Origin: Halomarina pelagica
GTDB lineage: Archaea; Halobacteriota; Halobacteria; Halobacteriales; Haloarculaceae
Reading direction: 5' to 3'
Length of the DNA: 64,000 nt
Assembly (NCBI RefSeq): GCF_024228315.1
Contig: NZ_CP100455.1
Span: forward strand, 248,001 to 312,000
Shown here piece after piece: positions 1-8,439 of the stretch. The stretch's first letter is position 1. The number at the start of each line of letters is the position of its first letter. Position numbers and translations under genes: made by a program. Below the pieces are notes generated by a model. That model was given only the letters and a program-made list of their open reading frames with translations. It made no database searches and was not told the DNA's origin.

Positions 1-53
1 ATGTTCGGGGTCAGTGACTGGGGGCCCCGGCGGCTAGCTTCGATCGAACGACG

Positions 54-710
54 ATGCCGCGAGCCAATCTCACGTTGACGCTGCCGGAGGGGGTGTGGGT
101 GGGCGACGTCACGCGCGCCCACCCCGACGCGCGGATCCGTATTCTCGCCGCGCTGGCCGACGACGACGCGGGCGTCGGTCTCGCCGAGGTCTCGGCCCCC
201 GACCTCGACGCGGTCCTCCGCGAGATCGCCGCCAGCGAGTCGGTCACCGAACTCGACGTGCTGGGACGTCGAGGCGACGGGGTACTGATCCAGTTCGAGA
301 CGACGATGCCGCTGCTCCTGCTCCCGATGCAGGACTCGGGCGTCCCGCTCGAGATGCCGTTCACCATCGAGGACGGACGGGCCGACTGGGAGATCACGGC
401 TCCCCAGCGGCGGCTCTCCACGCTCGGCACCCAGCTCGAACGGTTCGGTATCCCGTTCACCGTCAACGAGGTCCACCAGCGGTTCGAACCGGAACAGGTC
501 CTCACGCACCGGCAGCTCCGGCTCGTCAGCGCCGCCGTCGAACGGGGCTACTACGACACGCCCCGCCGGACGACGTTGACGGAACTCGCCGCGACGCTGG
601 GCATCGCGAAGTCCACCTGCAGCGAGACCCTGCACCGTGCGGAGGAGAAGATCGTAAAGGAGTTCGTCGAGGACGTAGCCGACCGCGCCCCGGAGGCGCG
701 GTCGGGATAA
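54..710 (+). CDS. HTH_10 (bacterio-opsin activator-type) DNA-binding regulator
   Basis: This 218-residue soluble protein ends in an HTH_10 domain (about residues 150-203: LTHRQ start, ERGYYDTPR, LTELAATLGIAKST recognition helix). That domain is typical of haloarchaeal Bat-like regulators. The first 140 residues form a small effector/sensor domain with no recognised ligand motif, and there is no GAF or PAS domain. It lies 16 bp before a winged-helix gene on the same strand and about 900 bp before the nitric oxide reductase gene, so a link to respiration or nitrosative stress is possible but only inferred. Its first ATG follows a GC-rich leader with no obvious TATA box in the visible 50 bp. The family assignment is firm; the target genes are unknown. 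Confidence 0.85.
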   Translation: MPRANLTLTLPEGVWVGDVTRAHPDARIRILAALADDDAGVGLAEVSAPDLDAVLREIAASESVTELDVLGRRGDGVLIQFETTMPLLLLPMQDSGVPLEMPFTIEDGRADWEITAPQRRLSTLGTQLERFGIPFTVNEVHQRFEPEQVLTHRQLRLVSAAVERGYYDTPRRTTLTELAATLGIAKSTCSETLHRAEEKIVKEFVEDVADRAPEARSG

Positions 711-725
711 CGCCCGTTCAGCGCG

Positions 726-1145
726 ATGTTCGACCAGCACATGACTCCCCTCACTCCCCCCCAGCGAGCGATGAATCGCGATCCACTCACCGTCGACGCG
801 CCGCGGCTCCAGGCCGTCCTCGACGCGCTCGACGATCCCGACTGCCGGGCGATCGTCGAACAACTGCGCGAACCCATGACCGCCAGCGAACTCGCCGACG
901 CCTGCGACATCCCCCGGTCGACGACCTACCGGAAGCTCGATCTCCTCACCGACGTCGCCCTCCTCGACGAGCGCGTCTCGATCAATCCGAAGGGACACCA
1001 CTCGACCCGGTACGGCGTGGCCTTCGACGAGGTCCGGATCACCCTCACCGACGACCGCACCCTCGACGCGGAGATCAACCGCCGGGCGTGGACGCCGGAC
1101 GAACGCCTCTCGGAACTCTGGGACGAAGTCAGGAGGGAACTGTGA
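726..1145 (+). CDS. Winged-helix DNA-binding protein (ArsR-like)
   Basis: This is a small regulator with a winged-helix fold. The residues LREPMTASELADACDIPRST followed by TYRKLDLL form a helix-turn-helix, and a short C-terminal segment carries SRYG-like HHSTRYG. Haloarchaea often pair such a regulator with a small membrane protein, as here: the next gene starts at 1142 with a 4-bp GTGA overlap. Three in-frame starts are possible (726, 741 and 771). A TATA-like GGGATAACG at about 703-712 would place a leaderless start near 735-741, so 741 may be the true one. The target is unknown. Confidence 0.8.
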   Translation: MFDQHMTPLTPPQRAMNRDPLTVDAPRLQAVLDALDDPDCRAIVEQLREPMTASELADACDIPRSTTYRKLDLLTDVALLDERVSINPKGHHSTRYGVAFDEVRITLTDDRTLDAEINRRAWTPDERLSELWDEVRREL

Positions 1146-1420
1146 GCCCGCACGTCACCACGCTCGTCACGGTCTTCAAGACGCTCACGCTCGCGCTCGG
1201 CGGCACGATCACGTTCTACTCCTACCGGGCGTATCGCCGGACGGACGCCCCCGCGCTCCGGGCGCTCGCGCTCGGGTTCGGCATCGTCACGATCGGCGCG
1301 CTGCTCGCCGGCGTCGTCGATCAGCTCCTCCCGCTCGACGCGAACCTCGCGCTCCTCGTCGAGAGCGCCTTCACCGTCGTCGGGTTCGGACTCGTCCTCT
1401 ACTCGCTGTACGCCGAGTGA
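1142..1420 (+). CDS. Small three-helix membrane protein (DUF7521-like)
   Basis: This is a 92-residue hydrophobic protein starting at a GTG that overlaps the stop of the preceding winged-helix gene (GTGA). It contains about three membrane segments: VTVFKTLTLALGGTITFYSY, then ALALGFGIVTIGALLAGVV, then LALLVESAFTVVGFGLVLYS. It resembles the haloarchaeal DUF7521 proteins that are commonly encoded next to ArsR-like regulators. The translational coupling suggests the two act together, perhaps as a membrane partner controlling the regulator. No enzyme motif is visible. Confidence 0.75.
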   Translation: MSPHVTTLVTVFKTLTLALGGTITFYSYRAYRRTDAPALRALALGFGIVTIGALLAGVVDQLLPLDANLALLVESAFTVVGFGLVLYSLYAE

Positions 1421-1616
1421 TCCAGCGTCGCGCCCCTCGGTCCCGTTCGACCCGTCCGACTCGACTCTCCGAGCGACGCCGATCCACTCTCTACGCCGTC
1501 ACCGCCGGCGGACCGACCCCCGGTGTCGTCGCTCCGCCGAACGTGTTCGGTTCCGTTCTCGGCAACTCGGAATTAGGGCAGGCTAGATCCTAATAGAACC
1601 CCATCGTACAGCTGGT

Positions 1617-3911
1617 ATGAAAGTGAGACGACGCACGCTCGCGAAGATCCTCGCCGTGGTCTTCGTGTTCAATCTCGTGGTGATGGGTGCGGGGGCGCTC
1701 TACTCCTACCAGCAGGCGCCGCCGATCCCGCAGGAGGTCGTCGGGCCGGACGGCGAGACGGTCGTCACGAAGGCCCAGGTACAGGCCGGGAAGGTGACGT
1801 TCCAGTCGAACGGCCTGATGAACCACGGGTCGATACTCGGTAACGGGGCCTACTACGGCGTCGACTACACCGCCGACGCGCTCGACCTGAAGGTGCAGTT
1901 CATGCGCGAGTACTACGCCCAGCAGCGGTACGACTCGGCGTACGACGCGCTGGCGGCGAGCGAGCAGGCGGCGGTCGACAGCTTCGTCCGCACCGACCTC
2001 GACGGATCGCAGTCCGGCCAGCGGATTCAGTACTCCGCCGCGGAGGTGTTCGCCCACGAGCAGGTCCGCGAGGTGTACGTCGAGCGCTACCACGAGGGGA
2101 GCGCCGAGCGCGGCGTCCCCGAGGGGATGATCGGCTCGGCGGAGGAGGCGCGCCGGTTCGCCGACTTCGCGCTCTGGACCGCCTGGATCTCCCACACGGA
2201 CCGCCCAGGGAGTGACCACAGCTACACGAACGACTGGCCGTACGCCCCGGTCGCCGGGAACGTCCCGACGGGCGCGACGATGACGTGGAGCGTCGTCAGC
2301 ATGATCCTGCTCGTCGCGGGCGCGGGGATCGGCGTCTGGCTCTACAAGTCGGTCGAACTCCCGGCACCGAAGACGACGGGCATCGAGATCCCACACCCCG
2401 ACGACCTGCACCTCCTCCCGAGTCAGCGCGCGGTGACGCGGTTCCTGCCGGTCGCGGCGGCGCTGTTCACGCTCCAGGTGCTCCTCGGCGGGCTCCTCGC
2501 CCACTACTACGTCGAGCGCCACGCGTTCTTCGGGATCGAGGAGGTGTTCGGGGTGAAGATCCTCCAGGTGATGCCGTTCGCGATGGCGAAGACGTTCCAC
2601 CTCGACCTCGGCATCCTCTGGATCGCGACCCTCTGGCTGGCGGCGGGGCTCTTCCTCCCGCCGCTGCTCACCGGATACGAGCCGCCCCGACAGCGGACGT
2701 ACGTCAACGTCCTGCTCGGCGCGCTGCTCGTGGCGGCGGTCGGCGGGCTGGTCGGTATCTGGCTCGGCGCGCAGGGGTACATCGAGGGACCGCTCTGGTG
2801 GATCGTCGGGAACGAGGGCCTCGAGTACCTCGAGGTCGGCCGGCTCTGGCAGTTCGGCCTGCTCGTCGGCTTCGGTCTCTGGACCGTCCTCATCGCGCGC
2901 GGGTTCAGGCCGCTGCTCGACCGCGAGCCGAGCTACGGGCTCGCGCACATGATCATCTACGCCGGCGGGTCGATCGGCCTGCTGTTCACCGCCGGGATGC
3001 TCTACACGCCGCAGACGAACATCGTGATGACGGAGTTCTGGCGCTGGTGGGTCGTCCACATGTGGGTCGAGGGTGCCTTCGAGTTCTTCATCGTCGCCGT
3101 CGTCGGCGTCACCCTCGTGAGCATGGGACTGCTCCGGAAGCAGTCCGCCGAGAAGGCGGTCATCTTCCAGGCGCTGTTCGTGATGGGGTCGGGCGTGATC
3201 GGGGCCGCCCACCACTACTGGTGGATCGGCCAGCCCGACGTCTGGATCCCGTTCGGGAGCGTCTTCTCGACGCTCGAACTCATCCCGCTCGTGCTCATCC
3301 TGTTCGAGGCGATGGGGCAGTACCGCGCGCTGGCGACCAGCGACGAGACGTTCCCGTACACGCTGCCGTTCATGTTCATCATCGCGAGCGGCGTCTGGAA
3401 CTTCGTCGGTGCCGGCGTCCTCGGGTTCTTCATCAACCTCCCGCTCGTCAACTACTACGAGCACGGCACGTACCTCACGGTCGCGCACGCCCACGCCGCG
3501 ATGTTCGGCGCGTTCGGCTTCCTCGCGCTCGGGATGGCGACGTACCTCCTCCGGCTCTCGGTGCGCCCCGGCGAGTGGGTCGAACGCCGCCTCCGATGGG
3601 CGTTCTGGCTCTGGAACGTCGGGCTCGCCGTGATGGTGTTCGTCTCCGTCCTCCCGGTCGGGTTCCTCCAGCTGGAGACGGCGTTCACGGGGAACTACGC
3701 CGCCGCCCGCAGCCTCGCCTTCTACAACGGCGACCTCGTGCAACTGCTGTTCTGGGCGCGGCTCCCCGGCGACACGATGATCATCGTCGGCACGCTCGTG
3801 TTCGCCTACGACATGGTCAGAAAGCGCTTCGCGATCCGGCCGGTGTCGACGCCGGAGGAGTCGCCGGCGTCCGGGTCGATCTCAGCCCGGGTGATGGCCG
3901 AGGACGACTGA
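1617..3911 (+). CDS. norB: Quinol-dependent nitric oxide reductase (qNOR, single-subunit)
   Basis: This 764-residue membrane enzyme reduces two NO to N2O with quinol electrons. The N-terminal helix and soluble domain (about residues 10-215, with FQSNGLMNHGSILGNGAYYG) correspond to the fused NorC-like domain of qNOR, which lacks a CxxCH heme c site. The rest is a heme-copper-oxidase core of about 13 helices. Candidate metal ligands are His in FHLDLG (about 327), VVHMWVEG (about 480), AAHHYWW (about 529-530) and VAHAHAAM (about 622 and 624), plus Glu in WVEGAFEFF, matching qNOR family positions. A TATA-like CCTAATAG lies about 24 bp before the ATG, which suggests a leaderless mRNA. The gene stands alone and is convergent with the acyl-CoA dehydrogenase gene. 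The role may be denitrification or NO detoxification. Confidence 0.95.
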   Translation: MKVRRRTLAKILAVVFVFNLVVMGAGALYSYQQAPPIPQEVVGPDGETVVTKAQVQAGKVTFQSNGLMNHGSILGNGAYYGVDYTADALDLKVQFMREYYAQQRYDSAYDALAASEQAAVDSFVRTDLDGSQSGQRIQYSAAEVFAHEQVREVYVERYHEGSAERGVPEGMIGSAEEARRFADFALWTAWISHTDRPGSDHSYTNDWPYAPVAGNVPTGATMTWSVVSMILLVAGAGIGVWLYKSVELPAPKTTGIEIPHPDDLHLLPSQRAVTRFLPVAAALFTLQVLLGGLLAHYYVERHAFFGIEEVFGVKILQVMPFAMAKTFHLDLGILWIATLWLAAGLFLPPLLTGYEPPRQRTYVNVLLGALLVAAVGGLVGIWLGAQGYIEGPLWWIVGNEGLEYLEVGRLWQFGLLVGFGLWTVLIARGFRPLLDREPSYGLAHMIIYAGGSIGLLFTAGMLYTPQTNIVMTEFWRWWVVHMWVEGAFEFFIVAVVGVTLVSMGLLRKQSAEKAVIFQALFVMGSGVIGAAHHYWWIGQPDVWIPFGSVFSTLELIPLVLILFEAMGQYRALATSDETFPYTLPFMFIIASGVWNFVGAGVLGFFINLPLVNYYEHGTYLTVAHAHAAMFGAFGFLALGMATYLLRLSVRPGEWVERRLRWAFWLWNVGLAVMVFVSVLPVGFLQLETAFTGNYAAARSLAFYNGDLVQLLFWARLPGDTMIIVGTLVFAYDMVRKRFAIRPVSTPEESPASGSISARVMAEDD

Positions 3912-3950
3912 CCGGACGACCGCACCGGTCGTCGAACCGGACGACCGACC

Positions 3951-5159
3951 TCACCGATCGTCGAACCGGGCGACGCCCGCCACCTCCTCGGGGCGGTGCT
4001 CCTCGAACGCCGCGCGCGCGATCGTCCGCCTGTGGACCTCGTCGGCCCCGTCGACGATCCGGAACATGCGAACCGTCTCGTAGAAGTCCGCCAGCGGGAG
4101 GTCGCGGGCGATGCCGTTGCCCCCGCACAGCTGGACGGCGGTATCGATCGCGTCCTGTGCGACGCTCGCGGTGAACACCTTGCTCATCGCGACCTCGACT
4201 CTGGCCTCCTCGCCCGCGGCGAGTCGGTCGGCGGCGTGGCGGATCGTCGTCCGCGCCGCGTGCAGCCGCGTCTCCGCGTCGGCGATCTCGAACCGCAACC
4301 CCTGTTTCTCGGCCAGCGGCTCGCCGAAGGCCCGCCGCTCGTGCAGGTAGGCCTTCGCGACCGCGAGCGCCCGCTCGGCCATCCCCGAGAAGCGCATGCA
4401 GTGGGTCAACCGCGCCGGGCCGAGGCGGAGCTGGACGCCCCTGAACCCCTCGTTCTCCGGCCCGAGGAGGTTCTCCCGGGGGACGCGAACGCCGTCGTAC
4501 CGTATCTCCGCGTGGCTCGTCCCCCGCCCGAGGTGCGGGATGTCCCGCTCGACGTGAACGCCCGGCGCGTCGGCCGGGACGAGCAGGATCGAGCACCCGC
4601 CGTAGGGGTGGGCGTCCGGATCGGTGCGCGCGAACACGAGGAGGAGGTCAGCCTCCACCCCGTTGGTCGTCCACCACTTGTGGCCGTCGATCACCCACTC
4701 GTCGCCGTCCCGCTCCGCCCTGGTCCGGATCATCTTCGGGTCGGACCCGGCACCGGGGAGCGGTTCGGTCATCGAGAACCCCGAGACGAGGTCGCCGTCG
4801 ACCAGGGGTCGCAGCCAGCGGTCCTTCTGCGCCTCCGTGCCGAGCAGTTCGAGCAGGTGCATGTTCCCCTCGTCGGGCGCGTCGACGCGCATGGCCGGGG
4901 GTCCGAGCAGGCTCCGCCCCGCCTGCTCGAACGCGGGGAGCGCGTCCCGGAGCGACACCCCCATGCCGCCCCACTCCTCGCCGATCTGCGGGCAGTAGAC
5001 GCCGTAGTCGCGCGCCGCCTCGCGCAGGTCGGCCAGTTCGCTTCGGGAGACGGCCTCCACGTCGTTCCGTTCGCGCTCGACGGGGAGGACGACCTCGTCC
5101 ACGAAGGCACGCGCTCGATCGGCCAGTTCCGCCGCGGTCGGGGAGTCGTCGTACTCCAT
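3951..5159 (-). CDS. Acyl-CoA dehydrogenase family flavoprotein (ACAD10/11-like)
   Basis: This 402-residue FAD enzyme of the acyl-CoA dehydrogenase fold has an alpha N-terminal domain, then FSMTEPLPGAGSDP and WVIDGHKWWTTNG in the flavin-binding middle domain, then RRAFGEPLAEKQGLRF and LCGGNGIARD in the C-terminal domain. At the place of the usual catalytic Glu (YEGT in MCAD) it has IVDGADEVHRR, as in ACAD10/11-type enzymes, so its substrate is probably not a simple short fatty acyl-CoA. I chose the start at 5159 because the family N-terminus begins there and the extension to 5318 is low-complexity Arg-rich. A C5-GGTATCG-G5 element lies 37 nt upstream of this start (see findings). Confidence 0.88.
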   Translation of the reverse strand: MEYDDSPTAAELADRARAFVDEVVLPVERERNDVEAVSRSELADLREAARDYGVYCPQIGEEWGGMGVSLRDALPAFEQAGRSLLGPPAMRVDAPDEGNMHLLELLGTEAQKDRWLRPLVDGDLVSGFSMTEPLPGAGSDPKMIRTRAERDGDEWVIDGHKWWTTNGVEADLLLVFARTDPDAHPYGGCSILLVPADAPGVHVERDIPHLGRGTSHAEIRYDGVRVPRENLLGPENEGFRGVQLRLGPARLTHCMRFSGMAERALAVAKAYLHERRAFGEPLAEKQGLRFEIADAETRLHAARTTIRHAADRLAAGEEARVEVAMSKVFTASVAQDAIDTAVQLCGGNGIARDLPLADFYETVRMFRIVDGADEVHRRTIARAAFEEHRPEEVAGVARFDDR

Positions 5160-5196
5160 CTCCCGGTACGTGCGCGGTCGGAACCCATCAGCGCCG

Positions 5197-5220
5197 CCCC
5201 CCGGTATCGTGGGGGTTGAT
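5197..5220 (-). promoter_or_regulatory. C5-GGTATCG-G5 inverted-repeat element, copy 1
   Basis: On the plus strand the sequence reads CCCCCCGGTATCGTGGGGG followed by TTGAT. It is an inverted repeat of five C and five G around GGTATCG(T). It ends 37 nt before the start codon of the acyl-CoA dehydrogenase on the minus strand. A near-identical element sits exactly 37 nt before cysK at 6988-7010. It is either a protein-binding site overlapping the promoter or a 5'-leader hairpin; the sequence alone does not decide. Confidence 0.5.
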
Positions 5221-5327
5221 ACCGTTGCAGAACCCCTCCGAACCCGTCGGGCGTCCCGCCGTAGTCGGGCGCGCTGGCGAAGGTGTTCGGGAGAGGGCGT
5301 ATCCCGCTCGCTCGCCACCGTCGGTAC

Positions 5328-5969
5328 ATGTCGTCCGGACTCCGGGTCGAAGTCGCGGTCAGCGCGCCGGGGGACTGCCCCGTCGCCAGCGTCTCAGCCG
5401 AGACGAACGCGCCCGTCGCGTCCGTCTCGCGCTCCTCGATAACCGACGCGACCGGGCGTATCGCCGAGGAGTTCACGCTCGACGGCGACGCGTCGCCGTC
5501 CCGCGACGACCTGACCGAAGTCGCCGCGTACAGCGGACGGACCGTCTATCGGTTCCGGCGCGGTCACGACCGGGGGTGCGTCTGCGAGAACGTCGAGGCG
5601 TTCGGGTACCCGGTCGCCGCGATCCGCGCGCGGGCGGGGACGCTCTACGTCTCGTTTCACGCCCCGGACGTAGAGACGGTGCGCGCGATCGTGACCGCGC
5701 TCCGGGAGCGCTTCTCGGGCATCCGCCTCCGAAAGCTCGTGCGTCCGGACGAGCGGTCCGGCGACGACCTCGTCTTCGTGGACCGAAGCCGACTGACCGA
5801 CCGCCAGCGCGAGGTGTTACAGACCGCCTACGACGCGGGCTACTTCGAGCACCCGAAGGGGGCGAACGCGAGCGAGGTCGCGGCGCTACTCGACATCTCC
5901 CCGTCGACGTTCGCGGAGCACCTCGCCGCCGCCCAGCGGAAGGTCCTCGACGCCCTGCTGACGGCGTGA
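5328..5969 (+). CDS. HTH_10 (Bat-like) transcriptional regulator
   Basis: This is a 213-residue regulator. The C-terminal HTH_10 domain (about residues 158-210) shows LTDRQREVLQTAYDAGYFEH and SEVAALLDISPSTFAEHL. The N-terminal half carries GDCPVASVSAET and a CVCEN pair in a predicted sensor domain, features seen in one group of haloarchaeal Bat-like proteins where cysteines may sense redox state or metal. The start at 5328 (MSSGLRVEVAV) is preferred over 5283 because the family begins there. It lies between the minus-strand acyl-CoA dehydrogenase and cysK and has its own promoter region shared with the former. The ligand is unknown. Confidence 0.85.
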   Translation: MSSGLRVEVAVSAPGDCPVASVSAETNAPVASVSRSSITDATGRIAEEFTLDGDASPSRDDLTEVAAYSGRTVYRFRRGHDRGCVCENVEAFGYPVAAIRARAGTLYVSFHAPDVETVRAIVTALRERFSGIRLRKLVRPDERSGDDLVFVDRSRLTDRQREVLQTAYDAGYFEHPKGANASEVAALLDISPSTFAEHLAAAQRKVLDALLTA

Positions 5970-5975
5970 GGCCGG

Positions 5976-6950
5976 TCAGTCGCCGGCGTTCGGCCGACCG
6001 CGTTCTGCCGCGGTGACGACCGCCTCGCCCGACTCGGCGGGGTACAGGTCCGTCGAGAGGTAGCGCTCGCCGGTGTCCGGGAGGACGACGACGATCAGCT
6101 TCTCCCGGTTCTCGGGCCGTCGTGCGACCCGCAGCGCGGCCTCGACGGCCGCGCCGGAGGAGATCCCCGCCAGGATCCCCTCGTCGTAGGCGAGCTTTCG
6201 CGCCGCCGTGATCGCGTCCTCGCGCTCCACGGCGACGACCTCGTCGATCAGTTCCCGCCGGAGTACGTCGGGCACGAAGCCCGCGCCGATCCCCTGTATC
6301 CCGTGGCTCCCCGGCTCCCCGCCGGAGAGCACCGGCGACTCGGCGGGTTCGACGGCCACGGACCGGAACTCGTCGTCGCCCAGTTCCTCCTTGACGTACT
6401 CGGAGATCCCGGTGATGGTGCCGCCGGTGCCCACGCCGGCGACGAGAACGTCGACCCGTCCGTCCGTGTCGCTCCAGATCTCCGGACCGGTCGTCATCCG
6501 GTGGATCCACGGGTTGGCGAGGTTCGCGAACTGCTGCGGAACGAACGCGTCCCCCCGCTCGTCGGCGATGGCCTCGGCCCGTTCGATCGCGCCGGCCATC
6601 CCGTCCTCGCCGGGCGTGAGGACGAGCGTCGCCCCGAGCGCGCGCAGGAGCCGTCGGCGCTCCTCGCTCATCGAATCGGGCATCGTGAGGATCAGCTCGT
6701 ACCCCTTCGCGGCCGCAGTGAACGCGAGACCGATGCCCGTGTTTCCGCTCGTGGGCTCTACGATCGCGGTCCCGTCGCCGAGCAGTCCCTCCTCCTCGGC
6801 GCGCTCGATCATCGCGACGCCGATGCGGTCCTTGACGGACCCCGCCGGGTTGAACGACTCGACCTTCCCCACGAGGTTCTCGTCGAAGGAGTCGAGTCGA
6901 ACGAGCGGCGTCCGACCGATCACCTCGGTGACGTCGTCTGCGATCTTCAT
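5976..6950 (-). CDS. cysK: Cysteine synthase (O-acetylserine sulfhydrylase)
   Basis: This 324-residue PLP enzyme of fold type II makes cysteine from O-acetylserine and sulfide. Visible signatures are [13 protein letters not shown] with the Schiff-base Lys (about residue 43), the TSGNTGIG substrate loop, [10 protein letters not shown] as phosphate-binding loop, and [12 protein letters not shown] near the C-terminus. The start at 6950 ([19 protein letters not shown]) is the family N-terminus. Two cupin genes lie upstream on the same strand, and the 89-bp gap holds the second C5-GGTATCG-G5 element, so cysK probably has its own promoter. The length is normal for CysK/CysM; a cystathionine beta-synthase-like role cannot be excluded. 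Confidence 0.93.
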   Translation of the reverse strand: MKIADDVTEVIGRTPLVRLDSFDENLVGKVESFNPAGSVKDRIGVAMIERAEEEGLLGDGTAIVEPTSGNTGIGLAFTAAAKGYELILTMPDSMSEERRRLLRALGATLVLTPGEDGMAGAIERAEAIADERGDAFVPQQFANLANPWIHRMTTGPEIWSDTDGRVDVLVAGVGTGGTITGISEYVKEELGDDEFRSVAVEPAESPVLSGGEPGSHGIQGIGAGFVPDVLRRELIDEVVAVEREDAITAARKLAYDEGILAGISSGAAVEAALRVARRPENREKLIVVVLPDTGERYLSTDLYPAESGEAVVTAAERGRPNAGD

Positions 6951-6987
6951 CGACCGTCCCGACGGCGGGAGTGCCCTTGACGCCCGT

Positions 6988-7010
6988 CCCCCGGTATCGG
7001 GGGGGTTCAA
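6988..7010 (-). promoter_or_regulatory. C5-GGTATCG-G5 inverted-repeat element, copy 2
   Basis: The plus strand reads CCCCCGGTATCGGGGGGG followed by TTCAA, ending 37 nt before the cysK start codon on the minus strand. The C5 arm, GGTATCG core, G5 arm and following TT match copy 1 at 5197-5220 almost perfectly, and the distance to the start codon is the same. This argues for a shared regulator or a shared promoter architecture, not chance. Confidence 0.5.
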
Positions 7011-7039
7011 GCCGGCGGGCGGCGCGCCGGCCGCGTCGG

Positions 7040-7435
7040 TCACCCGTCGGCGCGGGGCGCGAGCACGACGAGCGCCACGCTGTCGGTCACCGCGCGCGGC
7101 GAGATGTCCCGGTCGCCGTCGAAGCGGGCGACGTCGCCCGCTTCGAGTCCCTCGCTCTCGTCGCCGACGCGCAACTCGAGTTCGCCCTCCACGACGAAGA
7201 GCACGACCTGTCGGTCCGGGTGCCGGTGGGGTTCGACGCGCTCGCCCGCCGCGAGCGTCAGCCGGATCGTCGTCGGCTCCTCGCCGGGGAAGACGTTCGC
7301 GTGCGGCCTCCCCGCGAGGGCGTCGAGTCGCTCGACCGAGATCGGGTTCGACGCCCGCGAACCGTCGCCGCCCCTCGATCCGTCGTCGGTCCCCGCGCGA
7401 TCGCCGCTCCGCGTTCCGTCGTCGCGTTCCGTCAT
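7040..7435 (-). CDS. Cupin-domain protein
   Basis: This is a 131-residue single-domain cupin. After a Gly/Asp/Arg-rich N-terminal tail of about 30 residues, the barrel shows the cupin motif 1 pattern [20 protein letters not shown] and motif 2 [19 protein letters not shown]. The two His and a Glu in motif 1 could bind a metal. It starts 4 bp after the stop of the second cupin gene, so the pair is one transcript, possibly reading on into cysK. The substrate is unknown. Such pairs are common in haloarchaea as stress-related or sugar-isomerase-like proteins. Confidence 0.8.
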   Translation of the reverse strand: MTERDDGTRSGDRAGTDDGSRGGDGSRASNPISVERLDALAGRPHANVFPGEEPTTIRLTLAAGERVEPHRHPDRQVVLFVVEGELELRVGDESEGLEAGDVARFDGDRDISPRAVTDSVALVVLAPRADG

Positions 7436-7439
7436 CGGA

Positions 7440-7829
7440 TCACTCCTCCCCCGCCGCGAGCGGGTCGAACTCGCCGCGTCGAATGCCCTCGCGGACGGGG
7501 TCGTGCTCCGCGTCGGTCGGGGGCGGGGCGGTCACCAGCGCCGCTTCCAGTCCATCGCCCTCGTCGGCGCGGATCCCGCGCTCCGTGCCCGCCTCGACGA
7601 CGACCACGTCGTCCGGACCCACCGCGTGCTCGTCGCTCCCCTCGCGGACCACGCCGCTCCCGGACCGGACGACGACGGCGACGTCGCTGGCCGGCGCGTG
7701 GACCGGGATGAACTGGCCGGGCTCGAAGTAGCCCAGGACGACCTTCATCCGGTCGCTCTCGAAGACCGTCCTCGCGGCGAATCGGTCCTCGTCGTACCCC
7801 CGTTCGGCGTCGAAGCTCGTGCTGACCAT
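7440..7829 (-). CDS. Cupin-domain protein
   Basis: This 129-residue cupin has GYFEPGQFIPVHAPASDVAV as motif 1 and VGPDDVVVVEAGTERGIRA as motif 2. Only one clear metal-type His is present in motif 1, so metal binding may be lost. The C-terminal tail is acidic. It is the first gene of a cupin-cupin pair on the minus strand (4-bp gap). The two proteins differ clearly in sequence, so they are not a recent duplication and may form a hetero-oligomer. Function is unknown. Confidence 0.78.
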   Translation of the reverse strand: MVSTSFDAERGYDEDRFAARTVFESDRMKVVLGYFEPGQFIPVHAPASDVAVVVRSGSGVVREGSDEHAVGPDDVVVVEAGTERGIRADEGDGLEAALVTAPPPTDAEHDPVREGIRRGEFDPLAAGEE

Positions 7830-8094
7830 CGCTCACCGCCACCCGCGGGGTCGGCCGGTTCCGGTCACTCCTTCCGCCGTCGATAGCTCCACGTGCATAC
7901 GAGCGGAGGATGCGCGGTGACCGCGTGTAGTTTGTGCCGAAGACGTTCGCTCCGCTCCACCGCGTCACGTCCTCCCCGCCGCGTCACGTCCTCCAGTCCG
8001 CGCGCCGAGAAAACCGTGGGACGGACGTCCCCTCCCGAACGGTCGTTCGGAGGGGCATCCGATGCGCTCTCGAGTCGAGCGGGCGGCGAGCCCC

Positions 8095-8439
8095 TCAGGC
8101 GGTCATCATGTCCCGACAGCTCTCCGCGCACCGGCGGAGCACGTCGGCACAGACCTGGCAGTGCTCTGCGTCGTGGCGTTCGCACTCCTCGGCGCACTCC
8201 TCGCACGCGCCGGCACAGACCTCCGCGAGTTCCGGGCTGTAGTTGGAACTGCGCGCCATGAAGCGGGCGTGGGTGGTCGCCACGTCGGCGACGTCCCGAC
8301 AGAGACGCAGGCACCTCGCCATCCCCTCGCCCTCGCCGGCGCACTCGTCCGCGCACCACTCGCAGGCCTGCGCGGCCTCGAAACAGTTGTCGATGCAGTC
8401 TGCGGCTCGATCGTCGACGGGAAGTTGCTCTAGCGCCAT
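8095..8439 (-). CDS. Cys-rich four-helix-bundle copper-storage-like protein (Csp3/DUF326)
   Basis: This 114-residue protein has 15 cysteines spaced along helices (CIDNC, CEWCADEC, CLRLC, CAGACEECAEEC, CQVCADVLRRCAESC). This is the pattern of the DUF326/Csp family, in which Cys thiols line a four-helix bundle and bind many Cu(I) ions. There is no signal peptide or Tat motif, so it should be cytosolic like Csp3. The start at 8439 gives the normal family length. It is monocistronic, with about 265 bp downstream and about 800 bp upstream lacking clear genes. A role in copper buffering is inferred from the family. Confidence 0.88.
   Translation of the reverse strand: MALEQLPVDDRAADCIDNCFEAAQACEWCADECAGEGEGMARCLRLCRDVADVATTHARFMARSSNYSPELAEVCAGACEECAEECERHDAEHCQVCADVLRRCAESCRDMMTA

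Noticed and set aside
95-1141. Long plus-strand frame 95-1420 read as one protein
   Set aside because: Upstream of 1142 it is Arg/Pro-rich and overlaps two clear regulator genes in another frame; only the part from the GTG at 1142 is protein-like.
1590-3743. 717-codon minus-strand frame antisense to the nitric oxide reductase
   Set aside because: Composition (Glu/Arg/Asp strings without hydrophobic core) is that of the complement of a GC-rich gene; the plus-strand qNOR has all its motifs.
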